From assembly GCA_014360905.1 (NCBI GenBank), contig JACIWW010000004.1, positions 1 to 64,000 of the forward strand: a stretch of DNA of 64,000 nt. Reading direction: 5' to 3'. Of this stretch, positions 34,768-42,541 are shown piece after piece. How positions within the stretch are numbered: the stretch's first letter is position 1; each line of letters opens with the position of its first letter. Position numbers and translations under genes: made by a program. The notes beneath the pieces are model-generated. The model did not search any database, was not told where the DNA came from, and was given only the letters and a program-made list of their open reading frames with translations. This DNA comes from Chloroflexota bacterium. Lineage in GTDB: Bacteria; Chloroflexota; Anaerolineae; UBA2200.

Positions 34768-34798
34768 GTTAGCGCGGACGCTGCGCGTCCGCGCTAAC
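34768..34798. repeat. Perfect 14-bp hairpin shared with the intI region
   Basis: GTTAGCGCGGACGC (34768-34781), loop TGC, GCGTCCGCGCTAAC (34785-34798). The same hairpin with loop GCA lies at 8753-8781 next to intI. Each carries GTTAGCG/CGCTAAC at its tips, resembling integron core sites in a fully symmetric form. Confidence 0.8.
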
Positions 34799-34888
34799 TA
34801 CTGATTATACGGAATCCGTATATCCCTCCTCCTCTACGTATGGTTGGCTTTGTCAAATTCATAGTGATAAATAGCCAAGCCCAATTTT

Positions 34889-34916
34889 ATTATAACGCCA
34901 AGCAACAAAATGTCAA
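34889..34916 (-). promoter_or_regulatory. Consensus promoter reading into cassette array 2
   Basis: On the minus strand TTGACA (34916-34911), 16 bp, TATAAT (34894-34889): both hexamers perfect. It points left towards site f and the cassette ORFs, the geometry of an integron cassette promoter (Pc). About 70 bp further, ATACGGATTCCGTAT (34808-34822) forms a palindrome followed by another TATAAT-like sequence. Confidence 0.75.
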
Positions 34917-34984
34917 CTTTGACCAAAGAAACAGCAGTGAAACTTGGATACCCTGGTTATTTGTGCGCCAAATCGAAAGTGCGC

Positions 34985-35020
34985 CAAAAAACAAGAGCCC
35001 CTCGTGCAGAGGGGCTCTTG
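34985..35020 (-). terminator. groEL terminator
   Basis: A 12-bp perfect stem CAAGAGCCCCTC (34992-35003) and GAGGGGCTCTTG (35009-35020), loop of 5 nt, followed on the minus strand by TTTTTT. It lies 17 bp after the groEL stop. Confidence 0.9.
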
Positions 35021-35036
35021 GGAGTCTAGTCTACTT

Positions 35037-36665
35037 TTAGTACTCAGGCATGGGTGGCGCGGCGGGTTCCTTCTTCTCCGGGATGTCGGTAACCAGCGCC
35101 TCGGTGGTGAGGATCATCGCCGCAATGGAGGCTGCGTTCTGTACTGCGGAGCGCGTCACCTTGAGCGGGTCGATGATGCCCTTCTCGTACATGTCGCCAA
35201 ACTCATCCGCAATCACATCGTAACCGATGTTGGAGTTCTTCTTGGTCTTTTGCTGGCGTCGCACTTCTTCGACGATTACGGCACCATCCTTGCCCGCATT
35301 CTCCGCAATCATGCGCATCGGGGCCTCCAGCGCCATGCGTACGATGGACACGCCCGTATTTTCGTCAGGCAACTCCATCTTGACGTTGTCCAGAGCGGGC
35401 ATCGCATTGATCAGAGCCACGCCACCGCCCGGCACTGTGCCCTCCTCCACAGCAGCCCTGGTGGCCGAGAGGGCATCCTCCACGCGGTGCTTCTTCTCCT
35501 TGAGTTCTACCTCAGTGCCTGCTCCAACGCGGATGACCGCCACACCGCCAGCCAACTTAGCCAGGCGCTCCTGCAATTTCTCGCGATCGTAATCGGAGGT
35601 TGTGATCTCGATCTGGGCCTTGATCTGCTCGATGCGTCCCTTGATATCCTTCTCGGAGCCCTTGCCCTCAATAATAGTGGTCTCGTCCTTGGTAGCAACG
35701 ACCTTGCGCGCCCGACCCAGATCATTGATGGTAGCCGTCTCCAGCTTGCGTCCCATCTCCTCCGTGATCACCTGGCCACCGGTCAGGATAGCGATGTCGC
35801 GCAACATCTCCTTGCGCCGATCGCCAAAGCCAGGGGCTTTGATCGCGATGCAGTTCAGCATGCCACGTAGCTTGTTCAGCACCAGGGTGGCCAGCGCCTC
35901 GCCTTCGACATCCTCCGCGATGACCAACAGTTCGCGCTTGCCAATTTGTACTAGTTTCTCCAGAATGGGCACGATGTCGGTCACGGCGGAGATCTTTTTA
36001 TCCGTGATCAGAATGTAGGGATCTTCGAGCTCAGCTTCCATGCGCTCGGGGTTCGTGACAAAGTAGGGCGAAATGTACCCACGGTCCAGTTGCATCCCCT
36101 CGACATACTCGGTCTCGAAGGCCAGTCCCTTTGATTCCTCGACGGTGATGACGCCATCCTTGCCGACTTTGTCCATCACCTCGGCAATGAGCTCGCCGAT
36201 CTCCTTATCTGCGGCCGAAATGGCAGCCACGTGAGCGATGTCGCTCTTATCCTTCACTTCCCGGGCCATCCCTTTGAGGGCCTCGACGACGGCTTCAGTA
36301 GCCTTCTCGATGCCACGCTTGATCAGCATGGGGTTAGCACCAGCCGTCACATTTTTCAGACCCTCGGTCACAATCATGTGTGCCAAGAGAGTAGCTGTGG
36401 TGGTGCCATCGCCCGCCACGTCGTTGGTCTTGGTAGCTGCTTCCTTGAGCAACTGAGCCCCCATGTTCTCATACGGATCCTTAAGCTCGATTTCTTTCGC
36501 TACGGTCACGCCATCGTGGGTAATCGTAGGCGCGCCGAATTTCTTGTCCAATGCCACGTTGCGACCCTTGGGGCCCAGGGTCGTCACGACCGCATTGGCC
36601 AACATATCCATGCCGGACTTGAGACGCCGCCGGGCTTCTTCACCAAATACTAACTGCTTCGCCAT
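35037..36665 (-). CDS. groL: Chaperonin GroEL
   Basis: 542 residues, full length. Typical start [20 protein letters not shown], the ATP-binding [11 protein letters not shown], the apical [19 protein letters not shown] and the C-terminal [12 protein letters not shown] with [10 protein letters not shown]-like [13 protein letters not shown]. The tail ends [13 protein letters not shown] in place of the Gly-Gly-Met repeat. It folds proteins as a double ring with GroES, whose gene is 38 bp upstream in the same operon, under CIRCE control. Confidence 0.98.
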   Translation of the reverse strand: MAKQLVFGEEARRRLKSGMDMLANAVVTTLGPKGRNVALDKKFGAPTITHDGVTVAKEIELKDPYENMGAQLLKEAATKTNDVAGDGTTTATLLAHMIVTEGLKNVTAGANPMLIKRGIEKATEAVVEALKGMAREVKDKSDIAHVAAISAADKEIGELIAEVMDKVGKDGVITVEESKGLAFETEYVEGMQLDRGYISPYFVTNPERMEAELEDPYILITDKKISAVTDIVPILEKLVQIGKRELLVIAEDVEGEALATLVLNKLRGMLNCIAIKAPGFGDRRKEMLRDIAILTGGQVITEEMGRKLETATINDLGRARKVVATKDETTIIEGKGSEKDIKGRIEQIKAQIEITTSDYDREKLQERLAKLAGGVAVIRVGAGTEVELKEKKHRVEDALSATRAAVEEGTVPGGGVALINAMPALDNVKMELPDENTGVSIVRMALEAPMRMIAENAGKDGAVIVEEVRRQQKTKKNSNIGYDVIADEFGDMYEKGIIDPLKVTRSAVQNAASIAAMILTTEALVTDIPEKKEPAAPPMPEY

Positions 36666-36703
36666 TCTCTTCCTCCTTCAACCTGTGATGTAATTGATCC
36701 AAG

Positions 36704-37006
36704 TTATTTCAGTACAGCGAGTATGTCTTTCTCGCTCAGAATAAGGTACTTTTTGTCGTTCCGCTTGATCTCGGTGCCCGCATATTTCGCGTAGATTACC
36801 CTGTCGTCGACCTTAACTTCCATTGGCGCTCGCTCGCCATTATCGAGCAAACGGCCAGGGCCAACGGCCAGGACAACCCCCTCCTGCGGCTTTTCTTTCG
36901 CCGTTTCGGGCAGGACGATGCCGCTTGGAGTGGTTTCTTCCTTCTCGATTGGCTCTACGAGCACACGATCGGCTAAAGGCTTGATGTCTTTGAAGCTTTC
37001 CACCAT
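36704..37006 (-). CDS. groS: Co-chaperonin GroES
   Basis: 100 residues: [20 protein letters not shown], then [34 protein letters not shown]-like [18 protein letters not shown] and [13 protein letters not shown]. The mobile loop ([13 protein letters not shown]) that contacts GroEL is present. The start at 37006 follows GGAGGTTGC. Confidence 0.97.
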   Translation of the reverse strand: MVESFKDIKPLADRVLVEPIEKEETTPSGIVLPETAKEKPQEGVVLAVGPGRLLDNGERAPMEVKVDDRVIYAKYAGTEIKRNDKKYLILSEKDILAVLK

Positions 37007-37043
37007 CTCTGCAACCTCCCATTACCAGTTTTTGATTTTAAAA

Positions 37044-37070
37044 TTAGCACTCAAACACCTAGAGTGCTAA
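37044..37070 (-). promoter_or_regulatory. CIRCE operator (HrcA binding site)
   Basis: TTAGCACTC (37044-37052), 9-bp spacer, GAGTGCTAA (37062-37070): a perfect CIRCE inverted repeat, 38 bp upstream of the groES start and just downstream of the promoter. HrcA represses here under non-stress conditions. The hrcA gene is not in the window. Confidence 0.97.
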
Positions 37071-37081
37071 TCGCGCCTAAT

Positions 37082-37109
37082 ATCATAGCAAAATGTCTCA
37101 AAAAGTCAA
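37082..37109 (-). promoter_or_regulatory. groESL promoter
   Basis: On the minus strand TTGACT (37109-37104), 16 bp, TATGAT (37087-37082). The predicted transcription start falls within or next to CIRCE, consistent with repression by steric block. Confidence 0.75.
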
Positions 37110-37235
37110 ATTTGCATACCAACCCTTTCTACATGGTCAAAATCAGACTGCGCTTGCGCGTTTGCCATTTCCGGGTATAATACCAAACGTCCTATCCGTG
37201 TTCCATAACCAAACATCTTCACAACGAGGGAAAAG

Positions 37236-38249
37236 ATGAAAGATACCACCTTAAAATATCGTGCCTTAATTGCTACATTACTGCTTATCTTTTCAGCAGC
37301 CTGTGCAAAAGAGGCAACTCCTACTTTGCCGGCGCCAACCAGCCCTTCCTACCCGCCTGCCAATACGCCCATGGCTGCAGCAACGCCGACGCAAGCCCAG
37401 GGGCAGATGGCTACGCCGGTATCGAGTGCCCCTGCGCAACCAACGGATACGCCCGTCCTGGCTATCGCTGCAGCAGCCATCGTCAACGAGCAACTGATCC
37501 CCTTGCAGGAATACGAAGCGCAGATTGCTATGGCAATCAATGCCCTTAGCCAGCAAAGTGCGGGTTCCCAAACGGAGGAGGAAAAGGCAGCTTTGTTGCT
37601 TCAGCTCCGTCACCAGATACTGGATGCACTGATTGATCAAGCCTTGATCGAGCAAGCCGCGGCGCGTGAAGGCATCTCCATCTCTGACGAACAGGTAGAA
37701 GCTGAAATTGCGCGTTTGATTGGCAATGACGTGGCCAAATTCGAGGAATGGCTCAAAGAAAACGGGATGACCCGCGATAGCTTCAAAGTTCAGTTACGGC
37801 AGCAATTGCTGAGTGCCGCTTTTCAGGAACATGTGGTTGGCTCTCAGTCGCCTATCGTGGAACAGGTACATGCCCGCCATATTCTGCTGCTAAGCGAAGC
37901 AGAAGCGCTGGATGTGTTTCTTAAGCTGCGTGCTGGTGAAAGTTTTGCCGCTCTAGCCAAACAATACTCGCAGGATACCAGCACCAAAGAAATCGGTGGA
38001 GACCTGGGCTTTTTCCCACGGGGTGTCATGCCCACCGAGATCGAAGCGGTGGCTTTTGGGCTAAACCCTGGGCAGACTGGCATTGTGAAAACGAGCTTTG
38101 GCTACCACATTGTTGAGGTAGTGGAAAAAGACCCTGCACGCCAAGTCCCTGACGAGATGTTAGCCACCTGGCAACAAAAGAAGTTTCTGCAGTGGCTGGC
38201 AGAACAAAGAGCAAGGGCTAAGATACAGTACCTCGTTCCAATAGAATAA
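37236..38249 (+). CDS. Peptidyl-prolyl isomerase lipoprotein (PrsA/SurA-like)
   Basis: 337 residues. A lipoprotein signal (ALIATLLLIFSAAC, Cys about 24) is followed by a Pro/Thr-rich linker and a SurA-N-like helical region (EEEKAALLLQLRHQILDALI). A parvulin domain completes it: VHARHILLLSEAEAL, then FAALAKQYSQDTSTKEIGGD and TSFGYHIVEV. It would fold exported proteins outside the membrane. A -10 TATAAT (37177-37182) with TTGCGC 16 bp upstream is a possible promoter. cooC follows 11 bp later. Confidence 0.9.
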   Translation: MKDTTLKYRALIATLLLIFSAACAKEATPTLPAPTSPSYPPANTPMAAATPTQAQGQMATPVSSAPAQPTDTPVLAIAAAAIVNEQLIPLQEYEAQIAMAINALSQQSAGSQTEEEKAALLLQLRHQILDALIDQALIEQAAAREGISISDEQVEAEIARLIGNDVAKFEEWLKENGMTRDSFKVQLRQQLLSAAFQEHVVGSQSPIVEQVHARHILLLSEAEALDVFLKLRAGESFAALAKQYSQDTSTKEIGGDLGFFPRGVMPTEIEAVAFGLNPGQTGIVKTSFGYHIVEVVEKDPARQVPDEMLATWQQKKFLQWLAEQRARAKIQYLVPIE

Positions 38250-38260
38250 GGAGAAGAAAT

Positions 38261-39034
38261 ATGCCCAAGCTTGCGATCACAGGCAAAGGTGGCGTGGGGA
38301 AAACTACGCTAGCCGCATTGCTTGCTTACATCTATGCCAGCGAGGGCAACAAAGTCCTGGCCATAGACGCAGACCCTGATGCCAATCTGGCTTCTGCTCT
38401 TGGTATACCAAAGGATGTTGCCCAGCAGATTACGCCCATTGCCCAGATGGGAGACCTCATCGAAGAACGCACAGGTGCGCGATCTGGACAGATTGGTGGC
38501 TTCTTCTCCCTGAATCCCAAGGTGGATGACATCCCAGACCGCTTCTCGGCCACCCACCGCGGGATCAAACTATTGGTGTTGGGTACTGTGCAGCGAGGGG
38601 GTGCCGGTTGTATTTGTCCAGAGAGCGCATTGCTCAAAAACCTCGTGCGTCATCTATTTGTTGGACGATCCGAAGTAGTTATCCTGGATATGGAAGCTGG
38701 CCTAGAGCACCTGGGGAGAGGCACAGCAGGTGCCGTGGATGCTTTTATCGTGGTCGTGGAGCCCGGGCAGCGCAGCCTGCAGACTGCCCAGGCTGTCAGG
38801 CAACTGGCGGCTGACATTGGCATCCACAAGGTATACGTAGTGGGCAATAAAATACGCAGCGAACAGGATCAGGCATTCATCTTAGAGCGCCTGCCCGGCG
38901 ATGAGGTACTGGGCTTTTTGCCCTTTAGTGAGAAGGCCATTGAAGCAGATATGCAAAACATCGCCATCTTCGATGCTGATGAAAAGTTGCTCGCTGCAGC
39001 CAGAAAGATCAAAGAAAAATTGCCTGTTGCCTAA
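38261..39034 (+). CDS. cooC: CooC-type ATPase (CO dehydrogenase nickel-insertion factor)
   Basis: 257 residues, a P-loop MinD/ParA-superfamily ATPase with deviant Walker A GKGGVGKTTLAA and AIDADPDANLASALG. The CooC hallmark is the Cys-x-Cys metal-binding motif in VQRGGAGCICPESALL, followed by LDMEAGLEHLGRGTAGAVD. CooC dimers bind Ni(II) and load it into Ni-CO dehydrogenase. No CODH gene is in view, so its partner must be elsewhere. It is distinguished from chromosome-partition ParA by the CxC motif. Confidence 0.9.
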   Translation: MPKLAITGKGGVGKTTLAALLAYIYASEGNKVLAIDADPDANLASALGIPKDVAQQITPIAQMGDLIEERTGARSGQIGGFFSLNPKVDDIPDRFSATHRGIKLLVLGTVQRGGAGCICPESALLKNLVRHLFVGRSEVVILDMEAGLEHLGRGTAGAVDAFIVVVEPGQRSLQTAQAVRQLAADIGIHKVYVVGNKIRSEQDQAFILERLPGDEVLGFLPFSEKAIEADMQNIAIFDADEKLLAAARKIKEKLPVA

Positions 39035-39180
39035 CGCAGCCATTGGATTGACGAAGATCACGGAGCAATGCGCTAGACACGCAGGGATCAAAGATATTTC
39101 GCGTAGGACTATCAAACGCAGACGATCTAGACAGCATGGGAGAGCCAAGGTAGTCCACTATACTGTCCATGGAGGCTGTT

Positions 39181-39819
39181 ATGGAAATTATCTGGTATGG
39201 CCAGTCTTGCTTTAGATTGAAAACACGAAGCGCCTGCGCCGTTACCGACCCATGTAGCAAAGAGGTTGGCTACACGATACCGCGACTCCGCGCAGACATG
39301 ATAACGATTAGCCACGATCACCCAGATTACAGCAACTGCGCCTTGATCCAAGGTGATGCCAAAGTCATTAACGGCCCGGGTGAATACGAGGTCAAAGGAG
39401 TATTTGTTACTGGCATCGCAACTGGCCTGAAAAAAAGCAAGGGCCCAGAGCGCTTAAGGAATACCATCTATCTGTTCGATTTCGATGGCCTTACCGTGTG
39501 CCACCTTGGTGTTTTGGACCACATCCCATCGCAGACCCAGCTACAAGCACTTAGCGATGTGGATATCTTGTTGATCCCAGTGGGCGGAGTGACGACGATC
39601 AATGCAAACCAGGCTGCAGAAATGATCGGTTTATTGGAGCCAAAGATCGTCATACCCATGCATTACAAGACCAAGATGGTTAAGGCAAAACTGGACCCGG
39701 TGAGCAAATTCCTCAGCGAGATGGGCTTGCCCGAGCCAAGTTCTCTAGAAACCTTGGAAATTGACAAAAGCAACCTGCCATCGGAAACGCAAATAGTGGT
39801 ACTCAACCATAAAGGATGA
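39181..39819 (+). CDS. Metallo-beta-lactamase-fold hydrolase (UlaG-like)
   Basis: 212 residues from the ATG at 39181 (GGAGG 5 nt before). It is a compact MBL domain: YGQSCFRLKT, the metal motif in the variant form ISHDHPDYSN, INGPGEYEV, CHLGVLDH and MHYKTK with the last His. The family includes UlaG-like lactonases and RNase-like hydrolases. The HxHxDH motif is altered (second His kept, DH replaced by DY), so metal binding may be incomplete. Confidence 0.82.
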   Translation: MEIIWYGQSCFRLKTRSACAVTDPCSKEVGYTIPRLRADMITISHDHPDYSNCALIQGDAKVINGPGEYEVKGVFVTGIATGLKKSKGPERLRNTIYLFDFDGLTVCHLGVLDHIPSQTQLQALSDVDILLIPVGGVTTINANQAAEMIGLLEPKIVIPMHYKTKMVKAKLDPVSKFLSEMGLPEPSSLETLEIDKSNLPSETQIVVLNHKG

Positions 39820-39859
39820 AATAACTGACTTTGGAAGCGATATTGGCGGGAGAGAACAA

Positions 39860-40861
39860 GTGGCCAGAATAGCGAATTACTACCGAATCCTGCAAGTAGA
39901 CCCAGATGCAGAACAGGAGGTCATAGAGGCAGCCTACAGACGACTCGCGCAAAAGTATCATCCCGACACCTACAAGGCTGCGGATGCAACGGAACGCATG
40001 AAAAAGATCAATATCGCATATGAGACGCTTCGTGACCCTGTCAAGAGGGCAGCATATGACCAACAGCGCGCGATGATGAAGAAAACTGCCGCGCAGAAAT
40101 CACGTACAATGGCTGCCCCAGGGACCACGATTGCAGAGGTTATAAAGAAGCCTCCTCTCACAGAACAGGTCGCGAAAACCCCCAGCCGCAGGATAGTTAT
40201 CCTCCTGGCTGCGCTTGTCCTCGTGATCGCGAGCACGGCATTGATAGCCCACCTTTCGCGCAAAGGTACCGAAGTAGCGTCCCCTACAACACAAGGCGAT
40301 GCGGCCACACATGTGGCGCAAGGACGGCGATACCTAGAGCAAGGCAAGTTCAACGAAGCCATAGCGGAATTACAGTCAGCAATCCGCATAGACCCCAGTT
40401 CTGTAGAAGGGCATTTTCACCTCGGAAACGCTTACTTCCAACAGGGCAAGCTGGAGGACGCAACCAAAGAATTCCAAAAGACGCTGGAATTAGATCCGGA
40501 AAACGTGGATGCACGCTCCAACTTGGGTGCCGCCTACTATGAATTAGGCCAGTTTGAGAAAGCCGCAGCCGAGTTCAAGAAGGCAATCAGCTTAAAACCC
40601 GAAGATGCAGACATCCATTACAATCTAGGCGCTGCCTATGTACAACAGTTCCAATTCGACGCAGGGATAGCGGAATTTCAAGAGGCACTACGCCTCAATC
40701 CCAATCTCACACGAGCCTACTTCGGCCTGGGCAATGCTTATAAATTACAGGGCAACAACCAAGAGGCTATTCGAGCGTTAGAAAAGTTCTTATCTGTTAG
40801 CAGCGAAGCAGATTTGCGTACTATAGCGGAATCTCTCCTGGCAGAGCTGAGAGGGCAATAA
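39860..40861 (+). CDS. DnaJ-domain / TM / TPR protein
   Basis: 333 residues from a GTG at 39860. It has an N-terminal J domain with the HPD motif (LAQKYHPDTYK, residue about 35) and INIAYETLRDPVKRAAYD. One membrane helix follows (ILLAALVLVIASTALIAHL, about 112-130), then five TPR units (GRRYLEQGKFNEAIAELQSA, NAYFQQGKLEDATKEFQ and others). The J domain would recruit cytoplasmic DnaK while TPRs lie across the membrane, an unusual topology. The next gene is an M16 peptidase. Confidence 0.88.
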   Translation: MARIANYYRILQVDPDAEQEVIEAAYRRLAQKYHPDTYKAADATERMKKINIAYETLRDPVKRAAYDQQRAMMKKTAAQKSRTMAAPGTTIAEVIKKPPLTEQVAKTPSRRIVILLAALVLVIASTALIAHLSRKGTEVASPTTQGDAATHVAQGRRYLEQGKFNEAIAELQSAIRIDPSSVEGHFHLGNAYFQQGKLEDATKEFQKTLELDPENVDARSNLGAAYYELGQFEKAAAEFKKAISLKPEDADIHYNLGAAYVQQFQFDAGIAEFQEALRLNPNLTRAYFGLGNAYKLQGNNQEAIRALEKFLSVSSEADLRTIAESLLAELRGQ

Positions 40862-40899
40862 CCCCCTAGCATTGCGCAACAATTCTACTCAACAAGGGA

Positions 40900-42174
40900 A
40901 TGAAGATGTATTACAAAACTACTTTGGACAACGGCCTGCGCATACTGACCACGCCTATGCCCCATACTCGGTCAGTCAGTGTTGCTATCTTTGCTGGTGT
41001 TGGCTCGCGCTACGAATGTGAAGAGGAACGGGGCATTTCCCACTTCATCGAACATATGATGTTCAAAGGTACTGAGCGCCGCCCCACAGCCCAGCAAATC
41101 GCCGAAGCCATCGAAAGCCTGGGCGGAGTGATGAACGCAGGCACAGACAATGAATTAACTGTTTACTGGGCCAAAGTCGCGCATCATCATTTATCCATTG
41201 CCCTAGATGTGTTGCTGGATATGTTTCAGCACTCAAAATTCGACCCCGAAGAAGTGGAAAAGGAACGCCAGGTCATCCTCCAAGAGATCAACCGTATGAT
41301 GGATATGCCTGAGACCTGGGTGCATGTCCTAATTGCAGGATTGATTTGGCCTAACCATCCCGTGGGCTGGGAAACCGCCGGAACCAAGGAATCAGTATCC
41401 GGCATCACTCGACAAGATATGCTGGATTATATCGCGCGAAATTACACTGCACGCAATACTGTGATTAGCCTGGCCGGCAACCTAGAGCATGAATCCGTCA
41501 TCGAACAACTCACCACCTACCTAGCGCAATGGGATGAGAAGACAAAGCCCTCTTTTCTGCCCGTAACAGACGAACCCATTGGCCCAAATCTGCAGATTGA
41601 GTTCAAAAAGACGGAGCAGGCACACTTATGCGTAGGATTGCGCGGTTTTGCCCTTGGCGACCCGGATCGCTTCAAGCTGCGTGTGCTAAATACCATCCTC
41701 GGAGAGGGCATGAGTTCAAGGCTCTTTCTCGAAATTCGCGAGAAACGTGGCCTGGCTTACAGCGTGGGGTCCTACACGAATTACCTGCGCGATACTGGAG
41801 CAATTATTCTCTATGCCGGCGTCCCTCCTCACAAAGCGGCGGAAGTAGTCAGCGCAATGATGGAACAGCTCGATCTATTGCGCACCAAAGAAGTACCAGA
41901 GGAAGAGCTGGAAAAGGCTAAGGAATTCTCCAAAGGACGTCTCCTACTGCGCATGGAAGACACCTTCGCCAACGCGGAATGGATAGGGCACCAAGAAGCA
42001 TTGGATCAAGCAGTTCTGACCGTAGATCAAGTCATCGCGCAAATAGATGCGGTCACCGCTGCTGACGTGCAGCAAGTAGCACGGAGATTGTTCACCACTG
42101 AGAAACTAAACCTGGCTATAGTGGGGCCATTCAAGAAGGAAGAGCCCTTTAGAAAGTGCTTGGAATTACCGTAG
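40900..42174 (+). CDS. M16-family zinc peptidase (processing peptidase-like)
   Basis: 424 residues. The inverted zinc motif is HFIEH (in GISHFIEHMMFKGTERR) with the downstream Glu in EVEKERQVILQEINRMMD. The second domain has the conserved EIREKRGLAYSVGSY. This size and pattern match PqqL/YmxG-type mitochondrial-processing-peptidase homologues, which act as dimers. The start may be the Met at 40906, which has better spacing from AAGGGA. Confidence 0.93.
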   Translation: MKMYYKTTLDNGLRILTTPMPHTRSVSVAIFAGVGSRYECEEERGISHFIEHMMFKGTERRPTAQQIAEAIESLGGVMNAGTDNELTVYWAKVAHHHLSIALDVLLDMFQHSKFDPEEVEKERQVILQEINRMMDMPETWVHVLIAGLIWPNHPVGWETAGTKESVSGITRQDMLDYIARNYTARNTVISLAGNLEHESVIEQLTTYLAQWDEKTKPSFLPVTDEPIGPNLQIEFKKTEQAHLCVGLRGFALGDPDRFKLRVLNTILGEGMSSRLFLEIREKRGLAYSVGSYTNYLRDTGAIILYAGVPPHKAAEVVSAMMEQLDLLRTKEVPEEELEKAKEFSKGRLLLRMEDTFANAEWIGHQEALDQAVLTVDQVIAQIDAVTAADVQQVARRLFTTEKLNLAIVGPFKKEEPFRKCLELP

Positions 42175-42265
42175 AATCTTGATATACATAACAAAAGAAA
42201 AACCGTTTCCTTTAAAAATATGGATAAAACATAATACCTAAGCATATTCCAGAAGCATCTGCGAT

Positions 42266-42293
42266 TTGCCAAAATCAATTTTTCGGGTATAAT
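42266..42293 (+). promoter_or_regulatory. tRNA-Val promoter
   Basis: TTGCCA (42266-42271), 16 bp, TATAAT (42288-42293), 8 bp before the tRNA. Confidence 0.7.
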
Positions 42294-42301
42294 ATAGCTA
42301 A

Positions 42302-42375
42302 GGGCAAGTAGCTCAGTTGGTCAGAGCGCCACGTTGACATCGTGGAGGCCGTAGGTTCGAGTCCTATCTTGCCCA
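42302..42375 (+). tRNA. tRNA-Val (anticodon GAC)
   Basis: A complete cloverleaf: acceptor GGGCAAG with CTTGCCC, D arm GCTC/GAGC, anticodon stem CCACG/CGTGG with loop TTGACAT (GAC), T arm around TTCGAGT, discriminator A. CCA is not encoded. It has its own promoter and terminator. Confidence 0.97.
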
Positions 42376-42398
42376 CTAGTGAGGTAGCAAAGTCGCTA

Positions 42399-42438
42399 GG
42401 CCTACGCCCAGACGCAAGCGTGGGCCTTTTTCTTTTTT
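42399..42438 (+). terminator. Terminator after tRNA-Val
   Basis: GGCCTACGC (42399-42407) pairs with GCGTGGGCC (42418-42426), one T-G pair, followed by TTTTTCTTTTTT. Confidence 0.85.
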
Positions 42439-42541
42439 GTTCACGGCAACACTCGCGCTGCCCTTGTAAGGAGACTGTCCCTTTGCTCACTGTTGAAATC
42501 TATGATACAATACAAGCAGCATCTGCAAAGGAATGGGTCGC

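Noticed and set aside
34944-35870. 308-codon ORF antisense to groEL
   Set aside because: GC-rich shadow frame of groEL with His/Arg/Leu-rich composition and no domain.
38261-39034. ParA for the parS sites
   Set aside because: The P-loop ATPase has the CooC Cys-x-Cys motif (GAGCICPE) and lies next to no parB; it is a nickel-insertion ATPase.
42275-42490. Minus-strand ORF with KIGLEPTAS
   Set aside because: A well-known false ORF produced by reading a tRNA gene (tRNA-Val) on the opposite strand.
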